From assembly GCF_900114005.1 (NCBI RefSeq), contig NZ_FORM01000002.1, positions 124,001 to 188,000 of the forward strand: a stretch of 64,000 nt of DNA, written 5' to 3'. Below are positions 39,529 to 49,012 of the stretch, piece by piece. The notes below the pieces were generated by a model. It saw only the letters and a program-made list of their open reading frames with translations, made no database searches and was not told where the DNA came from. How positions within the stretch are numbered: position 1 is the first letter of the stretch; each line of letters opens with the position of its first letter. Source of the DNA: Olleya namhaensis. GTDB lineage: Bacteria; Bacteroidota; Bacteroidia; Flavobacteriales; Flavobacteriaceae. The position numbers were made by a program, and so were the translations under genes.

Positions 39529-41433
39529 TTAAAACGCCTCTAACTGTGTCGTTATGTCTTCCCAATCTTCCATTAACTTAACTAATTGATCCTTTTTAGC
39601 TTGATAGTTTTCAAAAAAGTTGGGTTTGGCTACAACTTCATCATAGTTGGCTGCCATTTCTGCATCTATAGTTTTAATCTCTTTTTCAATTTGACCAATC
39701 TTAGATTCGCAATTACTTAATCTGTTATTTAAAGATTTTTGCTTTTTCTGGTCTTCGTATGATTGCTTAGGAGATTCTTTAGGTTGGCTTTTTATTATAG
39801 TACGTTTTTCTACCTCACGTAAATTCTCAACATTACGTTGCTCTAGGTAATAATCCACATCTCCTAAATACTTTTTAATGTTTCCATCTTTGAATTCAAA
39901 AACAGTATTAGTTAACCCTTTTAAAAAGTCTCTATCATGCGACACCAATATTAACGTCCCTTCAAAACGCTCTAAAGCATCTTTTAATACGTTTTTAGAT
40001 TTAATATCTAAGTGATTTGTCGGCTCATCCATTATTAGAACATTAAAAGGTTGTAACATTAATTTAGCAAGCGCTAAACGGTTACGTTCTCCTCCAGATA
40101 ATACTCTAACGTACTTCTCTGCTTCTTCACCTCTAAATAAAAACGACCCTAATATGTCTCTAACTTTACTTCTGTTAGTTTCATTTGCAGCATCAATCAT
40201 TGTATCTAACACGGTTTTACTACCGTCTAGATATTCGGCTTGATTCTGCGCGAAATAACCAATCTGTACATTATGCCCTAGCTTTAATTGGCCATCATGC
40301 TTTAAGTCTCCCACCAATATTTTAGCTAAAGTCGACTTACCTTGTCCGTTTTGTCCAACAAATGCTGTTTTAACATCACGCTCAATTAATAAATCAACAC
40401 CAGATAATACTTGATTCTCTCCATAGTTTTTAGAAACATCTTTAGCCTCTACTACTATTTTTCCTGGCGTAATTGAAACCGGAAAATTTAAAGTCATCAC
40501 GCTATTATCATCTTCATCAACCTCAATACGATCAATTTTGTCTAATTTTTTCATTAAAGACTGCGCCATTGTTGCTTTACTGGCTTTAGCTCTAAACTTT
40601 TCGATTAACTTTTCGGTCTGCTCAATTTGTTTTTGCTGATTTTTTTGAGACGCTAATTGTTGTGTTCTAATTTCTTCTCTTAACACTAAATATTGGGTAT
40701 AAGGTTTTGGATAGTCATAAATACGACCCAAACTAATCTCGATAGTACGATTTGTAACGTTATCCAAAAACATCTTATCATGCGATACAATTGCTACCGC
40801 TCCAGCATAATTTCTTAAAAAACCTTCTAACCAAATAATAGATTCTATATCCAAGTGATTGGTCGGCTCATCCAGAAGCAATACATCATTATTCTGTAAT
40901 AACAATTTTGCTAATTCAATACGCATACGCCATCCACCAGAAAAAGTATCAGTCAATTTCTCAAAATCTTCACGTTTAAAACCTAAACCTTGTAGTATTT
41001 TTTCAGTTTCACCTTGATAATTATAACCACCAAGGATCTCATATTGATGTTGGATATCACTAACCTCCACCATTAAATCATGATAGGCTTCACTTTCGTA
41101 ATCCGTACGTTCTGTTAACTGCGTATTGATATATTCAATTTTAGCTTCAATCTCCTTTATCTCCGTAAATGCTTGATATGACTCCTCAAGTACAGTTCTA
41201 CCTAATACAAAATCAATATCCTGCTTTAAAAATCCTATTTTAAGTGTTTTATCTGCAGCAATTTGACCCGAATCTGGCTCAAGCTCTTTAGATAAAATTT
41301 TAAGCATAGTAGATTTACCTGCACCATTTTTACCGATAAGCCCTACTCTATCTCCATTTCCTAATTTAAATGTGATATCTTCAAAAAGGTATTCTCCTTG
41401 AAATGAAATTGATAAATTATGAATATTTAGCAT
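39529..41433 (-). CDS. ABC-F family ATPase
   Basis: 634 residues with two ABC domains in one chain and no membrane segments: Walker A GKNGAGKST (about 34-42) and GQNGQGKST (about 353-361), signatures FSGGWRMRIELAK and LSGGERNRLALAK, Walker B VLLLDEPTNHLD and VLIMDEPTNHLD, an inter-domain linker and a C-terminal coiled coil (about 550-634). ABC-F proteins act on the ribosome E site. The C-terminal coiled coil resembles the Uup/YheS branch. Promoter TACTTTTG at 41525-41532. Confidence 0.94.
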   Translation of the reverse strand: MLNIHNLSISFQGEYLFEDITFKLGNGDRVGLIGKNGAGKSTMLKILSKELEPDSGQIAADKTLKIGFLKQDIDFVLGRTVLEESYQAFTEIKEIEAKIEYINTQLTERTDYESEAYHDLMVEVSDIQHQYEILGGYNYQGETEKILQGLGFKREDFEKLTDTFSGGWRMRIELAKLLLQNNDVLLLDEPTNHLDIESIIWLEGFLRNYAGAVAIVSHDKMFLDNVTNRTIEISLGRIYDYPKPYTQYLVLREEIRTQQLASQKNQQKQIEQTEKLIEKFRAKASKATMAQSLMKKLDKIDRIEVDEDDNSVMTLNFPVSITPGKIVVEAKDVSKNYGENQVLSGVDLLIERDVKTAFVGQNGQGKSTLAKILVGDLKHDGQLKLGHNVQIGYFAQNQAEYLDGSKTVLDTMIDAANETNRSKVRDILGSFLFRGEEAEKYVRVLSGGERNRLALAKLMLQPFNVLIMDEPTNHLDIKSKNVLKDALERFEGTLILVSHDRDFLKGLTNTVFEFKDGNIKKYLGDVDYYLEQRNVENLREVEKRTIIKSQPKESPKQSYEDQKKQKSLNNRLSNCESKIGQIEKEIKTIDAEMAANYDEVVAKPNFFENYQAKKDQLVKLMEDWEDITTQLEAF

Positions 41434-41474
41434 GAATTGTGACTTATGTTACTTAAAATTGAAAGAATAAAACT

Positions 41475-41532
41475 TAATTTTGTTATTGAAGTGACTTACT
41501 TCAACACTGATTTTTTTTGAATTGCAAAAGTA
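41475..41532. promoter_or_regulatory. Overlapping divergent promoters of the ABC-F and DUF983 genes
   Basis: Plus: TAATTTTG at 41475-41482 (perfect), +1 about 41487, for DUF983. Minus: TACTTTTG at 41532 down to 41525 (perfect), +1 about 41520, for ABC-F. The two transcripts would overlap by about 33 nt at their 5' ends. Confidence 0.5.
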
Positions 41533-41542
41533 CACATTTATT

Positions 41543-41947
41543 ATGTTTAAAAAAGGCTCTAGATTATACTCAATTTTTACAGGCGTTTGTCCGAAGTGTC
41601 ATGAGGAATCTATGTATACCGATACCAACCCATATCACGTTAGTCAACTTTTTAGTATGCACGAGCGTTGTAGCCATTGTAATACTAAATATAAGATTGA
41701 GCCCTCTTTCTTTTACGGCTCTATGTATGTTAGTTATGGCGTAGGTATTGCGTTTGCAGTTGCTGCTTTTATTATTAGTTATTTCTTTTTGGGAAGTACA
41801 CCTAATATTGCATTTATTGCCATTGTTGTCACATTAATTGTATTCTATCCGATAATAGTAAGACTTTCTAGAAATATTTGGATTAATATTTTTATGAGCT
41901 ATGACAAAGTATTGGCTGCAAAAGCGAAGAAGAAAACTACTAATTAG
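41543..41947 (+). CDS. DUF983 zinc-ribbon membrane protein
   Basis: 134 residues with the start at MFKKGSRLYSIFTG; a Met 7 codons upstream is less likely by family comparison. N-terminal zinc ribbon CPKC (about 18-21) with CSHC (about 43-46), then EPSFFYGSMYVSYGVGIA and two TM helices (about 60-82 and 88-110). DUF983 members are small membrane proteins, some encoded near cytochrome oxidase genes; no function established. Its stop codon overlaps the stop of the convergent FAD gene (TTAG). Confidence 0.85.
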   Translation: MFKKGSRLYSIFTGVCPKCHEESMYTDTNPYHVSQLFSMHERCSHCNTKYKIEPSFFYGSMYVSYGVGIAFAVAAFIISYFFLGSTPNIAFIAIVVTLIVFYPIIVRLSRNIWINIFMSYDKVLAAKAKKKTTN

Positions 41948-42984
41948 AAAAAACGGCTACAGTCAATTTCTTGATCAAGTGGTACATTTTTTTCTATAAA
42001 ATCAAATAACTGATTGGCCACAAACGGAGCAATCATAACGCCTCTTGATCCTAAACCATTAAACAAATACACATTTTGATTGGTTTGATGTCTTCCTACT
42101 AAAGGTTTTCTATCTTTTACTGTTGGTCTGACACCCGCTACTTGACTAACCACTTGGAAATCGCAATCTACAAATGTTTTTAGCTTGTCTAACAGCATAT
42201 CCCTAGCCTCCTGAGTAATTGTATTTGTTTTGTCTTTTTGCTCGTAAGTAGAACCTACACGATACATATCATCACCTAAAGGAATAACAAATACACTTGA
42301 TTTTAATACGTAGTCTAGTTTTAAATCTGGCGCATGGATAGTTAAGAGTTGCCCTTTAGTACCACCTAAAGGTAAATCTTTAAAAAAGGGGTTTTGTTTT
42401 ATACCAAATCCTTCTGCAAAAACAATATGTTTAGCAGTAATAGTTTTGTAAATAACACCGCTATCTTCGATAACTAAGTCTGCATGATTAAAGCTATCTG
42501 TTACTAATAAATTATGTTCTAAAAGGTAACCTTTATAGCTATCGCTTAATTGTTTTGTATCTAATCTTCCTGTTTGTAAAACTTCACCTAATTTAAAATC
42601 TGCATTAATTTTAGGATTAGCATTGTCAAATAAAGACGTGTTTAAAAATGGTTTTAACCCCACTTTATCTGAAGCTGCAAACCAATTATTCTGTTCTTCT
42701 AAAGAGGTAAATCTTCGTTTGACAGGTATTTTATAATCAAGACTAACACCTAACTTATCTTCCATTTTTTTATAAACTGGTAAAGCAACTTCTAATTGTG
42801 CTTCACTTTTCCAAACTGGCGTAAAACGTTTTAGCGTTACAGGGTTATATAATCCACCTGCAACAATTGACGACTGCTGCGAACTATCATCAAAAACAAC
42901 AAATGTTTTATCTTGTTCTTTAAGTTTTTCACAAAAAGAAATACCCGCTAAACCACAACCTACAATTATATAATCTACATTCAT
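41944..42984 (-). CDS. FAD-dependent oxidoreductase (DAO family)
   Basis: 346 residues. N-terminal Rossmann motif YIIVGCGLAGISFCEKL (about 5-21) and FDDSSQQSSIVAGGLYNPV. Later motifs are LPLGGTKGQLLTI, a DAO-type VAGVRPTVKDRKPLVG and the C-terminal NVYLFNGLGSRGVMIAPF. This last part resembles the C-terminal oxidase half of MnmC, which acts on a wobble-uridine modification, but other DAO enzymes (amine or amino-acid oxidases) look similar. The predicted promoter (42989-42996) places +1 on the ATG, so the mRNA may be leaderless. Confidence 0.85.
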   Translation of the reverse strand: MNVDYIIVGCGLAGISFCEKLKEQDKTFVVFDDSSQQSSIVAGGLYNPVTLKRFTPVWKSEAQLEVALPVYKKMEDKLGVSLDYKIPVKRRFTSLEEQNNWFAASDKVGLKPFLNTSLFDNANPKINADFKLGEVLQTGRLDTKQLSDSYKGYLLEHNLLVTDSFNHADLVIEDSGVIYKTITAKHIVFAEGFGIKQNPFFKDLPLGGTKGQLLTIHAPDLKLDYVLKSSVFVIPLGDDMYRVGSTYEQKDKTNTITQEARDMLLDKLKTFVDCDFQVVSQVAGVRPTVKDRKPLVGRHQTNQNVYLFNGLGSRGVMIAPFVANQLFDFIEKNVPLDQEIDCSRFF

Positions 42985-42988
42985 ATTA

Positions 42989-42996
42989 CAAAAATA
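42989..42996 (-). promoter_or_regulatory. Promoter of the FAD oxidoreductase, leaderless
   Basis: TATTTTTG on the minus strand (perfect TANNTTTG); with its first T at -12, +1 coincides with the A of the ATG at 42984. Confidence 0.45.
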
Positions 42997-43032
42997 TACT
43001 ATCTAAACGGATATTTCATTACTGTAATAAAA

Positions 43033-43070
43033 CAAAAAAAACGCTCACTATAATAGTGAGCGTTTTTTAA
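43033..43070 (-). terminator. Intrinsic terminator of the gld operon
   Basis: ACGCTCACTA / TAGTGAGCGT with a TAA loop, flanked by A-run and T-run, 20 bp past the gldN stop. Confidence 0.92.
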
Positions 43071-43090
43071 ATATTTTAAACTTGATTCTT

Positions 43091-43990
43091 TTAGTAAGAC
43101 CACATGTCCAACTCAAAGTTTCTAATTTTTTCTTTAATTCTTTCAGATTCCATTAACTGCATTAATGCATTTTCTGCCACATACTCTTCAACCTTACGAT
43201 CTCCAAATACATTTTCCTCTTTATAGATAACACTATTAAAACGTCTAGAGTTTAAAATGTGATCAAATGAGAATGGCATAGCACTATTCTTAGCGTTAAA
43301 CGCTTTTGCTTCATGCAATACATCTCTTGCGTCTGGAAAGAAAATCCAGAATAAAGGAATAGGCTCTTTATTTGCTTCATCATTAGAGTTAACATAGTTA
43401 ACATCTGGTGCAGCAGGAGCTAAACCTAATAACCTGTACTTTAATTCCCCTTGGCGCTTATCAAAATACCAAAGACCTTTAATTAAATAAGCAGAAACAT
43501 CGTAAGACGAAATAGTTGTAGTTGTAATATATTCTGGATCTACATATCCATCAGCATTTAACTGATCATATCCAATATCCATAGTATCTACAGCTGTTCT
43601 AATTTGAGCTAATTCACTTTTAGTACGTCTTCCAGTAAAATAAGAATCGTTATAAACGTTTTCAATCTTACCTTCATCAATAGCCTTAGTCAATACATCA
43701 AATAAAGAACGTCTTTCGCTTCCAATATTATTTGTATCCACAGGATAGTATAAAGGAAAGTTTACACGCTCGTCCAAAATAACTTTTTCCCAAGTCATTT
43801 TAGCAAACATAATATCTCTATCATCAACATAACCATATTCTAAAGGTTTGTCATTATCCAACGCTTTTTGTTCTGCTGTTCTAACACCTATCTCTGATGG
43901 AGATTTAGCATTAAGAATATTAGATTGCGCAACTGATTGAGAAGCAAAACACACTCCGAATACAACTGCTAATAAAGATTTATAATTCAT
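43091..43990 (-). CDS. gldN: Gliding motility/T9SS protein GldN
   Basis: 299 residues from MNYKSLLAVVFGVCF, a signal peptide ending in SVAQ; a longer frame to 44023 adds 11 residues upstream. GldN features: YVDDRDIMFAKMTWEKVILDE, INFPLYYP-type segment (VNFPLYYPVD), LIKGLWYFDKRQGELKYRLLG and IPLFWIFFPDARDVL. GldN is a periplasmic partner of GldK in the ring of the type IX secretion/gliding machine. Last gene of gldK-L-M-N, closed by a strong terminator. Confidence 0.95.
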   Translation of the reverse strand: MNYKSLLAVVFGVCFASQSVAQSNILNAKSPSEIGVRTAEQKALDNDKPLEYGYVDDRDIMFAKMTWEKVILDERVNFPLYYPVDTNNIGSERRSLFDVLTKAIDEGKIENVYNDSYFTGRRTKSELAQIRTAVDTMDIGYDQLNADGYVDPEYITTTTISSYDVSAYLIKGLWYFDKRQGELKYRLLGLAPAAPDVNYVNSNDEANKEPIPLFWIFFPDARDVLHEAKAFNAKNSAMPFSFDHILNSRRFNSVIYKEENVFGDRKVEEYVAENALMQLMESERIKEKIRNFELDMWSY

Positions 43991-44032
43991 CTGAAAATTG
44001 TTTTTTAATATTTTATTAATCAAATAATTTGA

Positions 44033-45571
44033 TTAGTTAGCTACTTCAATAGCTATTGGACTTGCTGGCTTAATTCTTGGTCCTCCTGAAGACTTCGATT
44101 TAATATCAAATATTTGAACAGCATCTCCACGTCTTGCTTTTCTTAAAGCAGCTTTAGCTTGACCATTTAATTTGTTTCCAGATACGTTAACAGTTGCCTG
44201 TCCAGGTATCTTGATTTTAAATGATGTTACTGTTAATGGTAAATCAAAATCAAAATCTTCTAATTCTGCTTTAATTGTTCCAATTTCAATGTTATTTCTA
44301 GGTAAAGATCCTTCAGACTTTCCAGCAATAGTACCAGAAGGCTTTGGAATATCTTTAATTCTAAACTTAGCATTGTCTGACACTTTAGAACCATCAGGTA
44401 ATGTTCCTGTAACGTTAATAGTTACTTCTTTACCTGTTCCAGGTGTCATTGTATACTTACCACCACCTCTAGATGTTAATCCAGAACCTGATGCATTTAC
44501 TTTATTATCCGGTACACCTGCAAAAGAAATAGTCATTGGGTTAGAAACCCCTCTGTATACTACATTCATTTTGTCTGCAGAGATAGTTGCTGCATTAGGC
44601 TTAGGAATTACTGCATAAGAACTTGAGAATGGTAATGTAATGATAGAATCTCCTTCTTTAAATTGAAACTCTCCAGAAATTTTTTGCTCACCAACTCTAC
44701 CTGCAGGAAACTTTAAAAGTGTTTCTCCAGCTTTCATTGCGTCAGCACCTAATTCCTTACCATTTACAATTACTTTATCAGCACGTAATGTTTCATCTTT
44801 TTTCCCTAAAACAATCTTACCCGTAAACTGCTCTCCGTTAAAGAAAGCTGTTTTATCAGCGACTACAATTGCTTCAAAGTTTGTTAAAGATGCTTCTACT
44901 TTAAGCTTTCCAGCTAACATAGAAGATAACATCTCTGCTTCTGTTGTTTTAATATCAGACTGTAATTGCGTCATTTTAGTCATAGAAGCTACTAAAGGAT
45001 AACCTTTATAGTGGTAATCTATCCATTCTAGATTTTTACCATCATTGTTAGTTACTTTATCTGTAGCAAATTTCTTTTCAACATCTGCTGCAATATCTTT
45101 AAGATCTGGATTATTTGCTAATACCGCTTTAACACCATTTCTATAATCTGCAATTTTTGCTACAAACTCATTTCCTGCTGGAGTAATTTTATCTCCATTA
45201 AAGAATTTTTGATCTAACCAAGCTGTACCATCCATAGTTTGATAGTTACTTGGATCTTTTACAGTAGACATCATTTCACCTTTTAAACCTTCTAAGTAAG
45301 TACTTAGATTAGATCCCAAAGTAGTAATTTGATCTGCTTGATCTTTTAAAGGTTTATACTTTGCTGGTTGTTCAGACACTTTATCTGCTAAACCTTGCAT
45401 AAATTGTGCATTACGCACATCTGCTGATTGGTTGTTGTCTATTAACTTTGCATTCATTAAACCGAATGCTGATAATACTTCTTTTGACATATTCATTGCA
45501 ATCATTGCAATAAATACTAAGTACATCAAGTTAATCATTTTTTGTCTTGCGGACTGTTTTCCTCCTGCCAT
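44033..45571 (-). CDS. gldM: Gliding motility/T9SS motor protein GldM
   Basis: 512 residues. N-terminal single transmembrane helix (INLMYLVFIAMIAMNMSKEVLSAF, about 13-36), preceded by AGGKQSARQKM as in all GldM, then a long periplasmic part with repeated beta domains (NIEIGTIKAELEDFDFDLP, VTSFKIKIPGQ). GldM with GldL forms the proton-driven motor of gliding and T9SS. It follows gldL by 46 bp. Confidence 0.97.
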   Translation of the reverse strand: MAGGKQSARQKMINLMYLVFIAMIAMNMSKEVLSAFGLMNAKLIDNNQSADVRNAQFMQGLADKVSEQPAKYKPLKDQADQITTLGSNLSTYLEGLKGEMMSTVKDPSNYQTMDGTAWLDQKFFNGDKITPAGNEFVAKIADYRNGVKAVLANNPDLKDIAADVEKKFATDKVTNNDGKNLEWIDYHYKGYPLVASMTKMTQLQSDIKTTEAEMLSSMLAGKLKVEASLTNFEAIVVADKTAFFNGEQFTGKIVLGKKDETLRADKVIVNGKELGADAMKAGETLLKFPAGRVGEQKISGEFQFKEGDSIITLPFSSSYAVIPKPNAATISADKMNVVYRGVSNPMTISFAGVPDNKVNASGSGLTSRGGGKYTMTPGTGKEVTINVTGTLPDGSKVSDNAKFRIKDIPKPSGTIAGKSEGSLPRNNIEIGTIKAELEDFDFDLPLTVTSFKIKIPGQATVNVSGNKLNGQAKAALRKARRGDAVQIFDIKSKSSGGPRIKPASPIAIEVAN

Positions 45572-45617
45572 TTCTAATTAGTTTTAGTTGTTAATATTAG
45601 TTGATATTAATCACTAA

Positions 45618-46250
45618 TTAGTTTTTGTTCATTGCAGATAACATTCCACCATATACTCCATTTAAAGAAGATAAGTTAGACGCTAAAGATTGCATTTGCT
45701 CTTTTAATTTACCTGCATTTTCAACAGCTTCTTCGTTAATTGATGCTTGACGACTAGCGCTTTCCATCTGTACTTTATAAAGACTATTTAAAGACTCCAT
45801 TTGAGCAGCAGCTAATGTCATTTCTTCACCATATTTTTTAGTTGCAGCCATAGAATCTACAGTTGGAGAAATTCCTTTTGCAGCTCCTTCGAAGTTTTTA
45901 ATGCTTTCGCCTAAGCTAGCCATTAATTCACCATCTATTTTTGCGTCTTTTAATAAGTTGTCTAATTTTTTAGATAATAAACCTTCAGCATCTTTTGGCT
46001 CTTCTTTAGATTTTTTAGCTCCTAAAGAAGCACCTCCTGCTAATTCAGGATACACTAATGACCAATCTAAATCGCCGCCTTGCTTTTCGAAAGCTGAAAT
46101 CATAAATACAATTGCTTCTACGATCATACCAAGAGTTAAAATTTCAGAACCATAAGGCCAGTGTTGAATTTTAAATAAAGCTCCAATAATTACAATTGCT
46201 GCTCCAATTCCATACACCATGTTCATTGTTGAAAATTTCTTTTGTGCCAT
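45618..46250 (-). CDS. gldL: Gliding motility/T9SS motor protein GldL
   Basis: 210 residues. Two N-terminal membrane helices (MNMVYGIGAAIVIIGALFKI, about 9-28, with the KIQHWPYGSEIL loop; second about 38-55) and a cytoplasmic helical tail with MAATKKYGEEM and QMESLNSLYKVQMESASRQA. The conserved Glu in the second TM helix region (LGMIVEAIVFMIS) fits the proton-coupling residue known for GldL. Forms the stator-rotor motor with GldM. Confidence 0.96.
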   Translation of the reverse strand: MAQKKFSTMNMVYGIGAAIVIIGALFKIQHWPYGSEILTLGMIVEAIVFMISAFEKQGGDLDWSLVYPELAGGASLGAKKSKEEPKDAEGLLSKKLDNLLKDAKIDGELMASLGESIKNFEGAAKGISPTVDSMAATKKYGEEMTLAAAQMESLNSLYKVQMESASRQASINEEAVENAGKLKEQMQSLASNLSSLNGVYGGMLSAMNKN

Positions 46251-46310
46251 AATTTCTAAGTTTTAGTTGTTAAGTTTTTTTTGTTAGTTAGGTTAATAGT
46301 ATTGTTAGGA

Positions 46311-47672
46311 TTATTGTCTTGCGTTAGCAGTAACATCTGTTCCCATATAATCTTGTACTGTTCTGAAACCAATATAGCTTCTTGCAGAATCTGAATATTC
46401 GTAATCTCTTGAACTTACTTGTAAGTAATAAGCAACATCTTTCCAAGAACCACCACGAACAACTTTACGTTTGTTACTAGGGTCGTTTACACTTGGGTTA
46501 ATTGTTGATGCATACTCATAAGATGCCGGATCGTAAGAAGAGTCTACCCATTCTGATACGTTTCCTGCCATGTTATATAAGTTAAAATCGTTTGGCTCGT
46601 AAGCATCAGCTTCTACAGTATATAAAGACTGATCTGCTGCATAATCTCCACGTAAAGGTTTGAAGTTAGCCATAAAACATCCTCTGTCGTTTTTAGCATA
46701 TGGTCCACCCCAAGGGAAAGTTGCAGCTTGCAAACCTCCTCTAGCAGCATACTCCCACTGTGCTTCAGATGGTAATCTATAACGACCTACGTTATGGATT
46801 TTTCTAGATCTTCTGTAATCATTATGATATTTTGTTCTCCACTCACAAAACGCTTTAGCTTGTTGCCAAGACACACCAACTACTGGATAGTCACTGTAAG
46901 CATCATGCCAGAAATAATCGTTATGCATTGGCTCGTTATAAGAATAAGCAAAATCTCTAATCCAAGCTGTAGTATCTGGATAAATCTCTACTTCTTCTCT
47001 AACTATAACATCTTTACGTCTTAAGTTTTTGTTTTTTGCTGCTTTAGAAATATCCATGTAAGTATACTGGAACTTGAATTTAGTTACATCCCAAGTACGT
47101 TGTCCATTATAAGATTCTTCTAAAGGTAAATACATCGTATCCATAACCTCAACATAGTATTCATCTGGGTATTCTGAGGTATCAAAAAGTAACTCAGCTT
47201 CGTAATTAAGCTTTCTACCTTCGTAACCTGTTTCACCTAAACCACTATAGTTATCAATCATATACTTTTCGTAAGCAGACATATTGGTAGTATCTGCATC
47301 TTTAAATGCAAACTCTCCAACACCACCATCAGCAGGTGTCATCCCTACCTCATCAGCTAAAATTGCTAACTTAGTACGAATTGTTGAATCTCTTACCCAT
47401 TCTACAAACTGACGGTACTCACTATTCGTGATTTCCGTTTCATCCATGTAAAAAGATGCGACAGTAACTGTTTTTGCTGGAGCGTCTTGGATTCCTGCTA
47501 AATCATCATCTGCTTTACCCATGATAAATGCACCACCAGGGACTAATGTCATCCCGTAAGGTTTTTCTGGGTGCCATTTTTTTCCTTTAGCACCTACTAG
47601 CTGACCTTTGTCTTTTGATCCACAACTTACTAATAGTGCGAAAACCGCTGTTAATAATACAAACTTCTTCAT
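46311..47672 (-). CDS. gldK: Gliding motility/T9SS lipoprotein GldK
   Basis: About 453 residues from MKKFVLLTAVFALLVSC, a lipoprotein signal with lipidated Cys at about residue 17; a Met two codons upstream (47678) is also possible, and a frame to 47777 is too long for the signal. The body is a sulfatase-modifying-factor (FGE/SUMF1)-like domain: LVPGGAFIMG, RYRLPSEAQWEYAARGG, NLYNMAGNVSEWV, VVRGGSWKD, and SARSYIGFRTV. GldK forms the outer-membrane-associated ring with GldN. First gene of the gld operon. Confidence 0.94.
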   Translation of the reverse strand: MKKFVLLTAVFALLVSCGSKDKGQLVGAKGKKWHPEKPYGMTLVPGGAFIMGKADDDLAGIQDAPAKTVTVASFYMDETEITNSEYRQFVEWVRDSTIRTKLAILADEVGMTPADGGVGEFAFKDADTTNMSAYEKYMIDNYSGLGETGYEGRKLNYEAELLFDTSEYPDEYYVEVMDTMYLPLEESYNGQRTWDVTKFKFQYTYMDISKAAKNKNLRRKDVIVREEVEIYPDTTAWIRDFAYSYNEPMHNDYFWHDAYSDYPVVGVSWQQAKAFCEWRTKYHNDYRRSRKIHNVGRYRLPSEAQWEYAARGGLQAATFPWGGPYAKNDRGCFMANFKPLRGDYAADQSLYTVEADAYEPNDFNLYNMAGNVSEWVDSSYDPASYEYASTINPSVNDPSNKRKVVRGGSWKDVAYYLQVSSRDYEYSDSARSYIGFRTVQDYMGTDVTANARQ

Positions 47673-47840
47673 ATTCATTGAAAACTCGAGGTTAATTTGA
47701 ACTCTTAAATTATTTAAGAGCGTAAACATATTTATATATTTTTTAAAAAACAACTTTTTAATCAAAAATAAACCCATTTAATCGTAAAAATTTAACATTT
47801 TAACGATTTAAAATGTACTTTATCTATTCGTCTATAACGA

Positions 47841-49007
47841 TTATACACTGTTTTTTTGATACGCCTTATACCATCTTTCTGGGATAATATCATTACAAGC
47901 ATCCAAATAATCTTGATGGGTGCATGGTAATAACGTATGTTTTTTTAATTTATTATTAACATTTGCTAAAAATGGTATTTCTATCCACCAACGTCCTGTT
48001 TTTGTACTCTTATAAAATATTAATTCATGCGACTCCGCTAATGTAATAAATTTTTGATGATTTTCTGACTTAGAAAAATCATCGTCATTAACTCTACAAT
48101 TAACACCTTCTATAAAATACCAAATCATTTGTGATACTAACATTGCTGTTATCTCATCATCTTGAGATGGTTTGTATTCATAGATACCGAATGAACTAAC
48201 CTTATTACTTATCCCTGCGTAACGCGCTACTGCACATATCTCTTTGCCATCCAATCCATTTGGAGACACCTTTTGTCTTAAACTAACTTCGGACGCCTTT
48301 AAAGCGCCCAAATCAACGGTAACAATATTAGCATCTCGCATTACTGGCTCTACCAATGTAATGTCATTAGACACCTCTCCCAATCTATAAGATTCGAAAT
48401 ATAGGCGTTCCATTAAATCTATTTCCTCTTGGCTATTAAAATAAGTCTGATATCCGACTATCGAATAATTAAATAGGTTGTACGGCTCGTCTAATACAAT
48501 TTTTCCTACAAAACTAGTATTATTTATCGGCTTAGACGTATCGCCTAAATCAAAGGATTTATCGACATTAACAATGTTTACCATTGGTATCAAACTATCA
48601 TAAGCACGATAGGCAGAGTATGTAAGATCTTGACTACCTCCGATAATAATTGGAATAATTTTATTCTCAACCAATAACGTCAATGTCTCTTTTAATGCAA
48701 AATAAGTATCTTCTGCTGTCTCTCCCTTTTCAATATCACCTAAATCTACAACATTTGTACCCCAATTACCAGGATACAATGTGTACAGCGATTTTCTAAT
48801 TTCGTTTAAATTAAAATCCTCACCGATGTAATTAATATCATTTCTGTTTTCTAAAACTCCTAGAATAACAATCTTAACGTTATTTAAATCTGGAATCCCC
48901 TGTTGCTCAGAATGAATTTTAATTTTTTGACCTAAACATAAAGGTGATAATAATTGATTATGCGCTAAAACAGTATCTGAAACTGGAGATAGAAAATTAA
49001 AATTCAT
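47841..49007 (-). CDS. Arginase/formimidoylglutamase-fold protein with degraded metal ligands
   Basis: 388 residues. The ureohydrolase fold is recognisable, but the manganese-binding motifs are altered: GGDH reads GGSQ (about 123-126), DAHxD reads DKSFD (149-153), and the DxD of the third motif reads VDLGA (231-235). At least three of the usual six ligands are lost, so arginase or formimidoylglutamase activity is improbable. Proteins like this next to topA and the gld operon are conserved in flavobacteria and usually labelled formimidoylglutamase (my recollection). Its position is 5 bp after topA, in an operon with it and upstream of gldK. Confidence 0.8.
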   Translation of the reverse strand: MNFNFLSPVSDTVLAHNQLLSPLCLGQKIKIHSEQQGIPDLNNVKIVILGVLENRNDINYIGEDFNLNEIRKSLYTLYPGNWGTNVVDLGDIEKGETAEDTYFALKETLTLLVENKIIPIIIGGSQDLTYSAYRAYDSLIPMVNIVNVDKSFDLGDTSKPINNTSFVGKIVLDEPYNLFNYSIVGYQTYFNSQEEIDLMERLYFESYRLGEVSNDITLVEPVMRDANIVTVDLGALKASEVSLRQKVSPNGLDGKEICAVARYAGISNKVSSFGIYEYKPSQDDEITAMLVSQMIWYFIEGVNCRVNDDDFSKSENHQKFITLAESHELIFYKSTKTGRWWIEIPFLANVNNKLKKHTLLPCTHQDYLDACNDIIPERWYKAYQKNSV

Positions 49008-49012
49008 TTATA

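Noticed and set aside
41492-41503. TGACTTACTTCA, resembling the stress operator
   Set aside because: The second half-site is TTCA and no -7 element lies 29.5 bp from its centre in either direction; the genes here are housekeeping.
47841-49007. Functional arginase or formimidoylglutamase
   Set aside because: At least three of the metal-binding residues are replaced, so only the fold is assigned.
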